This document shows, one piece after another, positions 47,551 to 55,773 of a stretch of 64,000 bases of DNA. Within the stretch, counting starts at the first letter, position 1; the number at the start of each line of letters is the position of its first letter. Source of the stretch: Lacinutrix sp. Hel_I_90. GTDB lineage: Bacteria > Bacteroidota > Bacteroidia > Flavobacteriales > Flavobacteriaceae. The stretch lies in the NCBI RefSeq assembly GCF_000934685.1, contig NZ_JYNQ01000001.1:2902501-2966500 (forward strand). Reading direction: 5' to 3'. The notes below the pieces were generated by a model. The model was given only the letters and a program-made list of their open reading frames with translations, was not told the origin of the DNA and made no database searches. The translations under genes were made by a program, and so were the position numbers.

Positions 47551-48504
47551 ATGAAAATAACAGAACACATACAAAAAGCCAAGGGTAAAACATTGTTTTC
47601 GTTTGAAATCATTCCACCTAAAAAAGGAAAAAACATAGAGGAGTTATATGGTAATATCAATCCTTTAATGGAATTTAATCCGCCATTTATAGATGTCACG
47701 ACTTCCAGAGAAGAATATGTATATATCGAAAAAGAGGGCTTATTAGACCGGAAAATAACCAGAATGCGCCCGGGAACGGTTGGCATTTGTGCAGCCATAA
47801 AACATAAATACGATGTTGATACCGTTCCGCATGTTTTATGTGGTGGGTTTTCAAAGGAGGAAACAGAATACCTGTTAGTGGATTGTCATTATTTAGGCAT
47901 TGAAAATGTAATGGCTTTAAGAGGGGATGCCATGAGTCATCAAAAATATTTTGAAGCCGCACAAGGCGGACATCAATTTGCAAAAGAATTGGTTGTTCAA
48001 ATTCAAAATTTAAATAGAGGAAAATATTTGCATGACGTTATTGAAGCAGATGATAAATCTGATTTTTGTATTGGCGTTGCGGGGTATCCAGAGAAACATA
48101 TCGAAGCACCTTCTTTACAAACCGATTTAAAACGATTAAAAGAAAAGGTAGATGCAGGTGCGGACTATGTGGTGACTCAAATGTTTTTTGATAATGCAAA
48201 GTATTTTGAATTTGTAGACGCTGCAAAAGCTATTGGAATAGACGTGCCTATTATTCCAGGCATTAAACCCATAGCAATTAAACGGCATTTACAAGTATTA
48301 CCACAGGTTTTTAAAATAGATTTACCTGAAGATTTAATTAAAGCTGTAGAAGCGTGTAAAAATAATAGTGAGATAAGACAGGTTGGTATTGAATGGGCGA
48401 TACAACAATCGAAAGCGCTTAAGCAAGCAAATGTTCCTGTGTTACATTATTACTCTATGGGAAAAAGTGATAATATAAAGAATATCGCCAGTCAAGTGTT
48501 TTAA
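47551..48504 (+). CDS. metF: 5,10-methylenetetrahydrofolate reductase
   Basis: This 317-residue flavoenzyme makes 5-methyltetrahydrofolate, the methyl donor for MetH. Landmarks are FSFEIIPPKKGK (catalytic Glu), DVTTSREEY, VMALRGD and DYVVTQMFFDNAKYF. It lies 134 bases after metH part 2, with a palindrome and a small hairpin between, so it may be transcribed with the methionine block. The Rrf2 gene starts 24 bases later. Confidence 0.95.
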   Translation: MKITEHIQKAKGKTLFSFEIIPPKKGKNIEELYGNINPLMEFNPPFIDVTTSREEYVYIEKEGLLDRKITRMRPGTVGICAAIKHKYDVDTVPHVLCGGFSKEETEYLLVDCHYLGIENVMALRGDAMSHQKYFEAAQGGHQFAKELVVQIQNLNRGKYLHDVIEADDKSDFCIGVAGYPEKHIEAPSLQTDLKRLKEKVDAGADYVVTQMFFDNAKYFEFVDAAKAIGIDVPIIPGIKPIAIKRHLQVLPQVFKIDLPEDLIKAVEACKNNSEIRQVGIEWAIQQSKALKQANVPVLHYYSMGKSDNIKNIASQVF

Positions 48505-48528
48505 TTGGAAAATAATTACATTTGTGTA

Positions 48529-48939
48529 ATGCTTTCAAAGAAAACAAAATACGGGATTAAAGCTTTAACTTATTTAGCTAGACAAGATAGAAATATACCT
48601 GTACAGATTGCTACGATATCAGAAAGTGAAAACATTTCACTCAAGTTTTTGGAAAGTATCTTATTAACACTGCGTAAAAATGGTTTTTTGGGTTCGAAAA
48701 AAGGAAAGGGTGGTGGTTATTATTTATTAAAAGACCCGAAAGAAATTTCAATGACTGCTGTAATGCGCGCTTTAGAAGGTCCAATAGCAATGGTGCCTTG
48801 CGTCAGTTTGAATTTTTATGAAAAATGCGATGATTGCCCAGATGAAGACGCTTGTGCCGTACATAAAATCATGCTAAAGGTAAGAGATAGTACTTTAGAA
48901 ATTTTTAGAAATACAGCCCTAGCAGATTTGGCAAACTAA
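48529..48939 (+). CDS. Rrf2-family transcriptional regulator (possible cysteine/sulfur regulator)
   Basis: This 136-residue winged-helix protein starts MLSKKTKYGIKALTYLARQD and has the Rrf2 recognition region ISLKFLESILLTLRKNGFL followed by GKGGGYYLL. Cysteines in PCVSLNFYEKCDDCPDEDAC could bind a cluster or act as redox sensors. It stands directly before the sulfate assimilation genes, where CymR-type Rrf2 regulators control cysteine synthesis in other phyla; the role here is inference. A -7 box TACATTTG (48517-48524) is immediately before the ATG, which would give a nearly leaderless mRNA. A frame reaching back to a TTG at 48505 runs through that box and is rejected. Confidence 0.87.
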   Translation: MLSKKTKYGIKALTYLARQDRNIPVQIATISESENISLKFLESILLTLRKNGFLGSKKGKGGGYYLLKDPKEISMTAVMRALEGPIAMVPCVSLNFYEKCDDCPDEDACAVHKIMLKVRDSTLEIFRNTALADLAN

Positions 48940-48980
48940 CACATTCGCAATTTAAACCCCTTATTTTTTAATTATTATGT

Positions 48981-49011
48981 TTGATTTATAACAATATAAT
49001 CTTTACGTTTG
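48981..49011 (+). promoter_or_regulatory. promoter of the sulfate assimilation operon
   Basis: TTG (48981-48983), 20 bases, TACGTTTG (49004-49011): an exact match to the Bacteroidota consensus. Predicted start is near 49018. Confidence 0.8.
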
Positions 49012-49017
49012 CATAAT

Positions 49018-49038
49018 AGTCTACTAAGTCTATAGGGT
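49018..49038 (+). promoter_or_regulatory. candidate operator at the start site of the sulfate operon
   Basis: AGTCTA occurs at 49018-49023 and again at 49027-49032 (9-base period), followed by TAGGGT. The repeat overlaps the predicted transcription start, as expected for a repressor site. The adjacent Rrf2 protein is the obvious candidate binder. Confidence 0.4.
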
Positions 49039-49056
49039 AAAAGTTATTTATTAATT

Positions 49057-49338
49057 ATGTTAGATGTTATCTATAAGAAAGCGTACACAGATACGGATAA
49101 GAAACAAGGGGCTCCTTATGAAAAAGTAGCTTGTGCTTCTAAAGAAAACGTGAAAAGAAGCTTGCTTAAAACAATTAGCTGGAGAGTTATTGGAACATTA
49201 GATACTGTTTTGGTGTCTTATTTAGTAACCGGCACTATCGCAATGGCTTTGTCTATTGGGAGTTTCGAATTTGTATCTAAAATGATCTTGTACTTTTTTC
49301 ATGAACGTGCTTGGAATAATATAAAATGGGGAAAATAA
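49057..49338 (+). CDS. DUF2061 small membrane protein
   Basis: This 93-residue protein has a DUF2061 core: SLLKTISWRVIGTLDTVLVSYLVTG, then FVSKMILYFFHERAWNNIKWG. Two membrane segments are likely (about 43-61 and 63-82). The function of the family is unknown. It is the first gene after the operon promoter and ends one base before cysH, so it is made with the sulfate enzymes. A role in sulfate uptake or membrane anchoring would be speculation. Confidence 0.85.
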   Translation: MLDVIYKKAYTDTDKKQGAPYEKVACASKENVKRSLLKTISWRVIGTLDTVLVSYLVTGTIAMALSIGSFEFVSKMILYFFHERAWNNIKWGK

Positions 49339-49339
49339 A

Positions 49340-49954
49340 ATGGAATTGAATTTAATAGAAATAAACAAACAATTAAAAACTAAATCACCTTCGGAGATTG
49401 TGAAATGGGCACTTGGCGTTTCAGTAAAACCGGTAATAACCACTAATTTCAGGCCTTATGAATCGGCTATTTTACACGTGGTTACAAAAGAGAAAAGTGA
49501 TATAAATGTGATTTGGTGTGATACGGGTTATAATACAATAAAGACCTATAAGCATGCCGAAGCATTAATTACGCTGCTTAATCTTAACATCCAGTTATAC
49601 GTTCCGAAGCAAACAGCAGCCCATCGCGATGTCGTTTTAGGGCTGCCAGATGTTAATGATCCTAATCATAAACTGTTTACAGAGCAAGTTAAATTGGAGC
49701 CCTTTAAACGGGCTATGGCAGCGCATCAGCCAGACTTATGGTTTACTAATTTACGTCAAGGGCAAACGGCTTTTAGAAACAGCATTGATATCGTTTCAAA
49801 AGGAGCAGATGGCATTTTAAAAGTTAGTCCGTTTTATTATCATTCAGATGAAAAATTAGATACCTATTTGGAAGAACACAAACTTCCAAATGAGTTTAAC
49901 TATTTCGATCCAACCAAACAATTAGAAAATAGAGAGTGTGGCTTACACGCTTAA
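49340..49954 (+). CDS. cysH: phosphoadenylyl-sulfate (PAPS) reductase family protein
   Basis: This 204-residue enzyme reduces activated sulfate to sulfite with a thiol donor. The C-terminal ECGLHA contains the catalytic Cys. VIWCDTGYNTIKTY and WFTNLRQGQTAFRN are the nucleotide-binding regions. The paired CC and CxxC motifs that bind 4Fe-4S in APS reductases are absent, so by family rules it should use PAPS. No adenylylsulfate kinase (cysC) is in the window. It starts one base after the DUF2061 stop. Confidence 0.9.
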   Translation: MELNLIEINKQLKTKSPSEIVKWALGVSVKPVITTNFRPYESAILHVVTKEKSDINVIWCDTGYNTIKTYKHAEALITLLNLNIQLYVPKQTAAHRDVVLGLPDVNDPNHKLFTEQVKLEPFKRAMAAHQPDLWFTNLRQGQTAFRNSIDIVSKGADGILKVSPFYYHSDEKLDTYLEEHKLPNEFNYFDPTKQLENRECGLHA

Positions 49955-49964
49955 ATTATTAGAT

Positions 49965-50867
49965 ATGAAGAACACATCACAAGTAAACCCTTTGGAAAAT
50001 GAGGCTATTTATATTTTTAGAGAAGTGGCAGCGCAATTTGAAAAGCCTGTGCTATTATTTTCAGGAGGAAAAGATTCGATAACCTTGGTGCGATTGGCCC
50101 AGAAAGCCTTCTATCCAGCGAAAATTCCATTTCCACTCATGCATATAGATACCGGTCATAACTTTCCTGAAACCATAGCGTTTAGAGACCGCTTGGTTAA
50201 TGAATTAGGCTTAGAACTTATTGTTAGACATGTTCAGGACGCTATAGATGAAGGAAAAGTAAGAGAAGAGTCTGGGAAATATGCTAGTCGGAATGTATTG
50301 CAAACCACAACGCTTTTAGATGCTATTGAAGAATTCAAGTTTGATGCCTGTATTGGTGGTGCAAGACGTGATGAAGAAAAAGCAAGAGCTAAAGAACGTA
50401 TCTTTTCTGTACGTGATGATTTCGGGCAATGGGATGAGAAAAACCAGAGACCAGAATTGTTCGATATGTTAAATGGGAATATAGAATTAGGGCAAAATGT
50501 ACGGGTGTTTCCTATTTCAAATTGGACAGAATTAGATGTGTGGTCATACATACAAAGAGAACAAATTGAAATTCCTTCCATTTATTTCGCACATACTAGA
50601 GCCACTTTTTTACGTGACGGACTAATATGGTCAGCCGAAGATGCTGTAGTTTATAGAGAAGAAGATGAGGTCGTAGAAGAAAGATTAGTTCGTTTTAGAA
50701 CCGTTGGTGATATGAGTTGTACGGCAGCTGTGTTGTCTGGAGCAACAACAATTTCTAAAGTTGTTGAAGAGATTAGAGCATCTTCAATTTCAGAACGCGG
50801 TGCGCGAATAGACGATAAACGTTCTGAAGCCGCCATGGAAAAACGCAAGCAACAAGGGTATTTCTAA
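49965..50867 (+). CDS. cysD: sulfate adenylyltransferase small (catalytic) subunit
   Basis: This 300-residue subunit makes adenylyl sulfate from sulfate and ATP. The PP-loop SGGKDS is at 33-38 (LLFSGGKDSITLVRLA). GGARRDEEKARAKERIFSVRD and WTELDVWSYI are family blocks, and the end KKRKQQGYF-like MEKRKQQGYF is typical. ATG 49965 gives MKNTSQVNPLENEAIYI; an earlier GTG at 49938 would overlap cysH and adds nothing conserved. The GTPase partner cysN follows after a 147-base repeat element. Confidence 0.94.
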   Translation: MKNTSQVNPLENEAIYIFREVAAQFEKPVLLFSGGKDSITLVRLAQKAFYPAKIPFPLMHIDTGHNFPETIAFRDRLVNELGLELIVRHVQDAIDEGKVREESGKYASRNVLQTTTLLDAIEEFKFDACIGGARRDEEKARAKERIFSVRDDFGQWDEKNQRPELFDMLNGNIELGQNVRVFPISNWTELDVWSYIQREQIEIPSIYFAHTRATFLRDGLIWSAEDAVVYREEDEVVEERLVRFRTVGDMSCTAAVLSGATTISKVVEEIRASSISERGARIDDKRSEAAMEKRKQQGYF

Positions 50868-50870
50868 AAT

Positions 50871-51008
50871 GGTTAATAGTTGTTAGTTACTGGTTTTTGG
50901 TAAAAACAGCGTCATAAGATATTTCAAAAAAATAATAAAATTTAAGTTGTTGTGTGTTTTAGGGTTCTCGAAGAGAACCAACAACCAACACACCAGCAAC
51001 CAATAATA
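50871..51008. repeat. gene-less inverted-repeat element between cysD and cysN
   Basis: The left end (TTAATAGTTGTTAGTTACTG, 50873 on) and the right end (CCAACACACCAGCAACCAAT, about 50985-51004) are imperfect inverted copies. Inside is a sharp hairpin GGTTCTC (50963-50969), GAA, GAGAACC (50973-50979). The ends resemble those of the element at 44291-44704. It fills nearly the whole cysD/cysN gap without a coding region. Confidence 0.6.
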
Positions 51009-51014
51009 ATAAAG

Positions 51015-52262
51015 ATGGAAGTTTTAAAAATAGCAACAGCAGGAAGTGTAGATGATGGTAAGAGTACATTAATAGGAAGACTTTTGTACGATACAAAATC
51101 ACTCACTACAGATAAGTTAGAAGCCATAGAAAAAAAGAGTAAGCAATTAGGCTATGACTATTTGGATTTCTCATTGGCAACAGATGGTTTGGTAGCAGAA
51201 CGGGAGCAAGGTATTACTATAGACGTGGCTCATATTTATTTTTCTACAGCCAATAAAAGTTACATTATCGCAGATACACCTGGCCATGTCGAATATACCA
51301 GAAATATGGTCACTGGCGCATCAACCTCTCAAGCAGCTATTATCTTAATAGATGCCAGAAAAGGGGTGATTGAGCAAACCAATCGTCATTTTTTTATCAA
51401 TAATTTATTGCGTATCAAAACAGTTATTGTAGCGATCAACAAAATGGATTTGGTTGCTTTTTCTGAAGAACGCTACAATACTATTAAATCTGATTTTGAG
51501 ACGTTAATGGGTAAAAGAGATTATCAAGATCAAAAGATTTCTTTTGTTCCTGTTAGTGCCTTAAAAGGTGATAATGTCGTTAATAAGTCAGAAAAAATGC
51601 CTTGGTATACAGGTAAAACCTTATTAGAAAACTTAGAAAGTATAGCGGTGCAAGACATCTATAATGTGGGAGCGCCAAGATTTCCAGTGCAATATGTTAT
51701 TCGTCCTAAAACAGAAGATTTTCATGATTTTAGAGGCTATGCTGGAAAAGTATATGGCGGCGAATTAAGTGTTGGTGATGAGGTTGTAGTGCTACCTTCA
51801 CAAACAAAATCTAAAATCAAAGCAATTTATTTCCACGATGAGAACGTGGAAACCGCTTCGAGACGTTCTTCGGTTTTAATAACGCTGGAAGATGATGTCA
51901 ATATTAGTCGGGGTGATATGATTGTTAAGGCAAACGATTTACCAACCATAGACAAACAATTCACAGCCATTATATCCTGGATGGATGACCAAAAATTAAC
52001 AGCATCAAGTCGCTATATTGTGCAACACGGCGTTAATAAAGTGCTAGCAAAAGTCGCGTGTATTCACAATAAAATAAATCCAGATTACTCTGGAACAGAG
52101 GATACTGTTGATGCTTTAGGGATGAATGACATTGCAACGGTGTCTTTCAAATTGAACAAACCTATTTTTTACGATGCGTTTAAGAATCATAGAACCAACG
52201 GGTCTTTTATTCTCATCGATTCACAATCTAATAATACGGTTGGCGCAGGATTCATTCAATAA
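51015..52262 (+). CDS. cysN: sulfate adenylyltransferase large (GTPase) subunit
   Basis: This 415-residue GTPase drives sulfate activation by CysD. P-loop GSVDDGKST is at 10-18; DTPGHVEYTRNMVTGAS is the G3 region and NKMDLV the G4 motif. Elongation-factor-like beta domains follow. It ends without a fused APS kinase domain, unlike the NodQ/CysNC type. ATG 51015 (MEVLKIATAG) is used; an upstream frame that includes NQQPTHQQP is read from the repeat element. Confidence 0.94.
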   Translation: MEVLKIATAGSVDDGKSTLIGRLLYDTKSLTTDKLEAIEKKSKQLGYDYLDFSLATDGLVAEREQGITIDVAHIYFSTANKSYIIADTPGHVEYTRNMVTGASTSQAAIILIDARKGVIEQTNRHFFINNLLRIKTVIVAINKMDLVAFSEERYNTIKSDFETLMGKRDYQDQKISFVPVSALKGDNVVNKSEKMPWYTGKTLLENLESIAVQDIYNVGAPRFPVQYVIRPKTEDFHDFRGYAGKVYGGELSVGDEVVVLPSQTKSKIKAIYFHDENVETASRRSSVLITLEDDVNISRGDMIVKANDLPTIDKQFTAIISWMDDQKLTASSRYIVQHGVNKVLAKVACIHNKINPDYSGTEDTVDALGMNDIATVSFKLNKPIFYDAFKNHRTNGSFILIDSQSNNTVGAGFIQ

Positions 52263-52308
52263 AATTAATCAATAAAAGCCTTTCTTTTTTGAGGAGGTAA
52301 CCAAGGTT

Positions 52309-54405
52309 ATGCAAAGTTTTAGAACAGAAATTGAAAATCCTGTAGTAGAAAAGGATATCATAGAATTAGCTAATAAAATCGAACTTTTTCACAAAGGACA
52401 AATCGACGAAGAGAAGTTTCGCAGTTTACGATTGGCAAGAGGTGTCTACGGGCAACGCCAGGAAGGGGTACAAATGATTCGTATTAAACTGCCTTACGGG
52501 AAGGTGTCAAGTCATCAATTACGTCGTATCGCTGAGGTTTCAGACGAGTATTCTAGAAGTCGGTTACATATTACAACACGCCAGGACATTCAAATTCATT
52601 ATGTCGATTTAAATCGTACACCTGAACTTTGGGCAGAACTAGAGCGCGACCAAGTAACCTTAAGAGAAGCTTGTGGTAATACGGTAAGAAATGTGACCGC
52701 AAGTGAAACTTCAGGTATTGATGTTCATGAAATTTTCGATGTATCGCCTTATGCAGATGCGGTGTTTAAGTTCTTTTTACGAAATCCTATTTGTCAGGAA
52801 ATGGGACGGAAATTTAAAGTGTCATTTTCGAATACAGCTCAAGATACAGGATTGTCTTATATGCATGATTTGGGTTTTATTGCCAAAATTGAAAATGGTG
52901 TAAAAGGTTTTAAAGTAATGCTGGGTGGCGGATTAGGATCACAACCAAGACATGCTGATGTGTTTTATTCATTTTTAGCTTCAGATAAAATAATTCCATT
53001 AATGGAAGGTGTTTTAAGAGTGTTTGATCGTTATGGTGAACGTAAAAGCAGAGCGAAAGCAAGAATGAAATTCTTAATTAAAGACTTTGGATTAGAAACT
53101 TTTAAAAATTTAGTTGAGGCTGAACAAAAGGCGATAGCATTTAAAACAGTGATTATAGATGAAGCAAAGTATTCCACTTCCATTCCTGTAACTATTGAAG
53201 CGCCGCAAGTAGACATTAAAAATCAAGAGGCTTTCAAGCTTTGGAAAGCTACAAATGTCATACCTCAAAAGCAAAAGGACTATTTCGCTATTGGCATTAA
53301 AGTGTTGTTGGGTGATTTTTACACAGATAAAGCACGTTTGCTGGCTGATTTAGTTGAAAAATATGCTGCAGGAGAAATAAGGTTAAGCTTAAGACAGAAT
53401 ATATTAATCCCTTTCGTGAAAACGGATTTGATTCCGTTTTTTTATCAGGAATTGGAAAAATTAGGTTTCGCTGAACCTGGATATAATAAAGCGGTAGACA
53501 TTACGGCCTGTCCAGGAACCGATACGTGTAATTTGGGCATAGCAAGTAGTACAGGCATTGCTGAAGAACTGGAACGCGTGATAAAAACCGAATACCCTCA
53601 CTATTTAGAAAACGAAGATTTAGTCATTAAAATAAGTGGTTGTATGAATGCCTGCGGACAGCATAATATGGCAAATATTGGTTTTCAAGGCATGTCTATT
53701 CGTACTAAAGATAAGTTGGTTGCGCCAGCTTTACAAGTCCTTTTAGGAGGTGGGAATAAGGGTAATGGGAGTGCTGCTTTCGCAGATAAAGTCGTGAAGG
53801 TTCCGAGCAGAAGAGGACCCGAGGCATTACGACGGGTTCTTAATGATTATGAAGCGAATGCAAAAGGGGAGCTTTTCGCAGCGTATTATCAAGAAAAAGG
53901 AGAAAAGTACTTTTACAACTTACTAACAGACTTGTCGCGGGTAGATACTCTTACACCAGAAGATTTTATTGACTGGGGAACACAGGAAGTCTACGTAAAG
54001 GCCATTGGAATTGGAGAATGTGCGGGTGTCGTTATCGATTTAATAGCGACTTTATTTTTAGAAAGTGACGAAAAGATTGAAGACGCTAAAGTTGCTTTTC
54101 AAAACAAAGTGTATTCTGGAGCTATTTACGAAGCCTATCGTTCTATGGTAAATTCAGCCAAAGCCATTTTGCTTTCAGAAGCGGTTAGCACCAATACGCA
54201 AGCAGGAATAATAAGTCAGTTTGATGAACTATTTGTTGAAACAAAAAAGATTGCATTAGGACATTCTTTTTCAGATTTAATTTACCAAATAAAAGAACAG
54301 GCACCAACTGAAGGCTTCGCCAAAAATTATATTGATGCAGCAGAAGCATTTTTAACAGTCGTGCGCGCGTATAGAGCAAAGCAAATGACCCAAAATGCAA
54401 AATAA
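52309..54405 (+). CDS. siroheme sulfite reductase with C-terminal HEPN-like extension
   Basis: This 698-residue protein is a ferredoxin-type sulfite/nitrite reductase. Siroheme/4Fe-4S ligands are Cys401 and Cys407 (CPGTDTC) and Cys445 and Cys449 (CMNAC). LHITTRQDIQIHYV and RLSLRQNILIP are the substrate-Arg regions of the two repeats. From about 575 on an extra all-helical domain appears (YSGAIYEAYRSMVNSAKAILL ...AFLTVVRAYRAK) that looks like a HEPN domain, absent from the classic enzyme. Position behind cysDN and before siroheme genes makes sulfite the likely substrate. A GGAGGTAA-like stretch 15 bases before the ATG is unusual in this phylum. Confidence 0.9.
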   Translation: MQSFRTEIENPVVEKDIIELANKIELFHKGQIDEEKFRSLRLARGVYGQRQEGVQMIRIKLPYGKVSSHQLRRIAEVSDEYSRSRLHITTRQDIQIHYVDLNRTPELWAELERDQVTLREACGNTVRNVTASETSGIDVHEIFDVSPYADAVFKFFLRNPICQEMGRKFKVSFSNTAQDTGLSYMHDLGFIAKIENGVKGFKVMLGGGLGSQPRHADVFYSFLASDKIIPLMEGVLRVFDRYGERKSRAKARMKFLIKDFGLETFKNLVEAEQKAIAFKTVIIDEAKYSTSIPVTIEAPQVDIKNQEAFKLWKATNVIPQKQKDYFAIGIKVLLGDFYTDKARLLADLVEKYAAGEIRLSLRQNILIPFVKTDLIPFFYQELEKLGFAEPGYNKAVDITACPGTDTCNLGIASSTGIAEELERVIKTEYPHYLENEDLVIKISGCMNACGQHNMANIGFQGMSIRTKDKLVAPALQVLLGGGNKGNGSAAFADKVVKVPSRRGPEALRRVLNDYEANAKGELFAAYYQEKGEKYFYNLLTDLSRVDTLTPEDFIDWGTQEVYVKAIGIGECAGVVIDLIATLFLESDEKIEDAKVAFQNKVYSGAIYEAYRSMVNSAKAILLSEAVSTNTQAGIISQFDELFVETKKIALGHSFSDLIYQIKEQAPTEGFAKNYIDAAEAFLTVVRAYRAKQMTQNAK

Positions 54406-54417
54406 AATAGTGAAGTT

Positions 54418-55185
54418 ATGATACAACCACAATTATCAGTCGTAGGCGCAGGACCAGGGGATCCAGATTTAATTACTTTAAAAGCAATTAAAGCAATAGC
54501 TTCTGCAAATGTTATTTTGTACGATGCTTTAGTTAATGAGGTATTGTTAGCGTATGCTTCACCACATGCAGAATTAATATTTGTGGGTAAACGAAAAGGA
54601 TGTTATGCCTACCAACAGGAGCAAATTAATGAACTCATTGTAAAGAGAGCCCTAAAATACGGTCATGTGGTACGTTTAAAAGGAGGCGATCCTTTTATTT
54701 TTGGACGAGGTGCAGAGGAATTAGAATATGTGCAACCGTTTGGCATTGCAACGCAGGTTGTGCCAGGAATATCATCATCGGCCGCTGTGCCAGCTTATCA
54801 GGGGATTCCTTTAACCAAGCGTGGCGCTTCAGAAAGTTTTTGGGTGATAACGGGCACTACTAAAGCGCATCAAATTTCAAGTGATATTGCATTAGCAGCA
54901 CAATCGACAGCTACTGTCGTTATTTTAATGGGCATGGGGAAATTATCGGAAATTGTTCAGGTTTTTTCTAAAGAGGGAAAAGCGGAAACCGCTATTGCAA
55001 TCATTCAAAATGGCACAAGAACCGATGAAAAAGTCGGCATAGGAACGATTAGAACCATTGAGCATATTGTAACCCAAAAACAACTGTCATCGCCAGCAAT
55101 AATCATTATCGGTGATGTAGTAAAGCAACGTGTCCTGCTTAATGCCATTAGTCATGAGGTGTTTACAAAACCTATTTCAGCCTAA
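54418..55185 (+). CDS. cobA: uroporphyrinogen-III C-methyltransferase
   Basis: This 255-residue SAM-dependent enzyme makes precorrin-2, the first step to siroheme. VGAGPGDPDLITLKA at the N-terminus and GGDPFIFGRGAEE are signature motifs, followed by VVPGISSSAAVPAYQGIPLT. It has only the methyltransferase half of CysG. It lies 12 bases after the sulfite reductase, whose cofactor it helps make. Confidence 0.95.
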   Translation: MIQPQLSVVGAGPGDPDLITLKAIKAIASANVILYDALVNEVLLAYASPHAELIFVGKRKGCYAYQQEQINELIVKRALKYGHVVRLKGGDPFIFGRGAEELEYVQPFGIATQVVPGISSSAAVPAYQGIPLTKRGASESFWVITGTTKAHQISSDIALAAQSTATVVILMGMGKLSEIVQVFSKEGKAETAIAIIQNGTRTDEKVGIGTIRTIEHIVTQKQLSSPAIIIIGDVVKQRVLLNAISHEVFTKPISA

Positions 55186-55190
55186 AACCA

Positions 55191-55769
55191 ATGGAAAGAA
55201 ATAATTTATATCCAGTGTTCTTAAAAGTCAGGAACCTTGAAGTTCTCATTATAGGCGGGGGCTTTGTCGCTGAAGAAAAGCTAACGTTTTTATTAAAATC
55301 AAGCCCAGATGCGAACGTGACCATGGTTTCACCGTTATTTCGAAAAGGAACGCTTGCAATTGCTGAAACAGGACACGTAAAAAGGATAGAAGACAGCTAC
55401 AATATTAAGTATTTAGAAGGGAAACATATGGTTGTTGCAACAACAGACAGTCCTGAAGTTAACATACAAGTATATCACGACTGTCGCGCACAAAGTAAAT
55501 TGGTTAATGTTGCAGATAATCCACCCTATTGTGATTTTTATATGGGAGGTATCGTAACAAAAGGGAATGTAAAGGTTGCCATTTCCACAAACGGCAAATC
55601 ACCAACAACAGCCAAAAGATTACGACAGTTTTTTGAAGATGTTATTCCAGAAAACATAGATTATTTGGTTAAAAATTTAAATGTTTACCGAAAAAAAATA
55701 AAAGGAAATTTTGAACAAAAAGTCGAAATTTTAAATGAATTCACTAAAGGTTTAGTAGAAAAAGTATAA
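55191..55769 (+). CDS. precorrin-2 dehydrogenase / sirohydrochlorin ferrochelatase
   Basis: This 192-residue protein corresponds to the CysG N-terminal half or yeast Met8: LEVLIIGGGFVAEEKL is the NAD fold and VNVADNPPYCDFYMGGIV with SPTTAKRLRQFFED are family motifs. It oxidises precorrin-2 and probably inserts iron to finish siroheme. The genes on both sides are 5 and 4 bases away, so translation is tightly packed. Confidence 0.9.
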   Translation: MERNNLYPVFLKVRNLEVLIIGGGFVAEEKLTFLLKSSPDANVTMVSPLFRKGTLAIAETGHVKRIEDSYNIKYLEGKHMVVATTDSPEVNIQVYHDCRAQSKLVNVADNPPYCDFYMGGIVTKGNVKVAISTNGKSPTTAKRLRQFFEDVIPENIDYLVKNLNVYRKKIKGNFEQKVEILNEFTKGLVEKV

Positions 55770-55773
55770 TACA

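Noticed and set aside
48505-48528. Rrf2 start at TTG 48505
   Set aside because: That stretch contains an exact -7 box TACATTTG and no family sequence; MLSKKTKYG at 48529 is the canonical start.
50952-51014. Longer N-terminus for cysN with NQQPTHQQP
   Set aside because: It is translated from the repeat element; MEVLKIATAGSVDDGKS at 51015 is the normal GTPase start.
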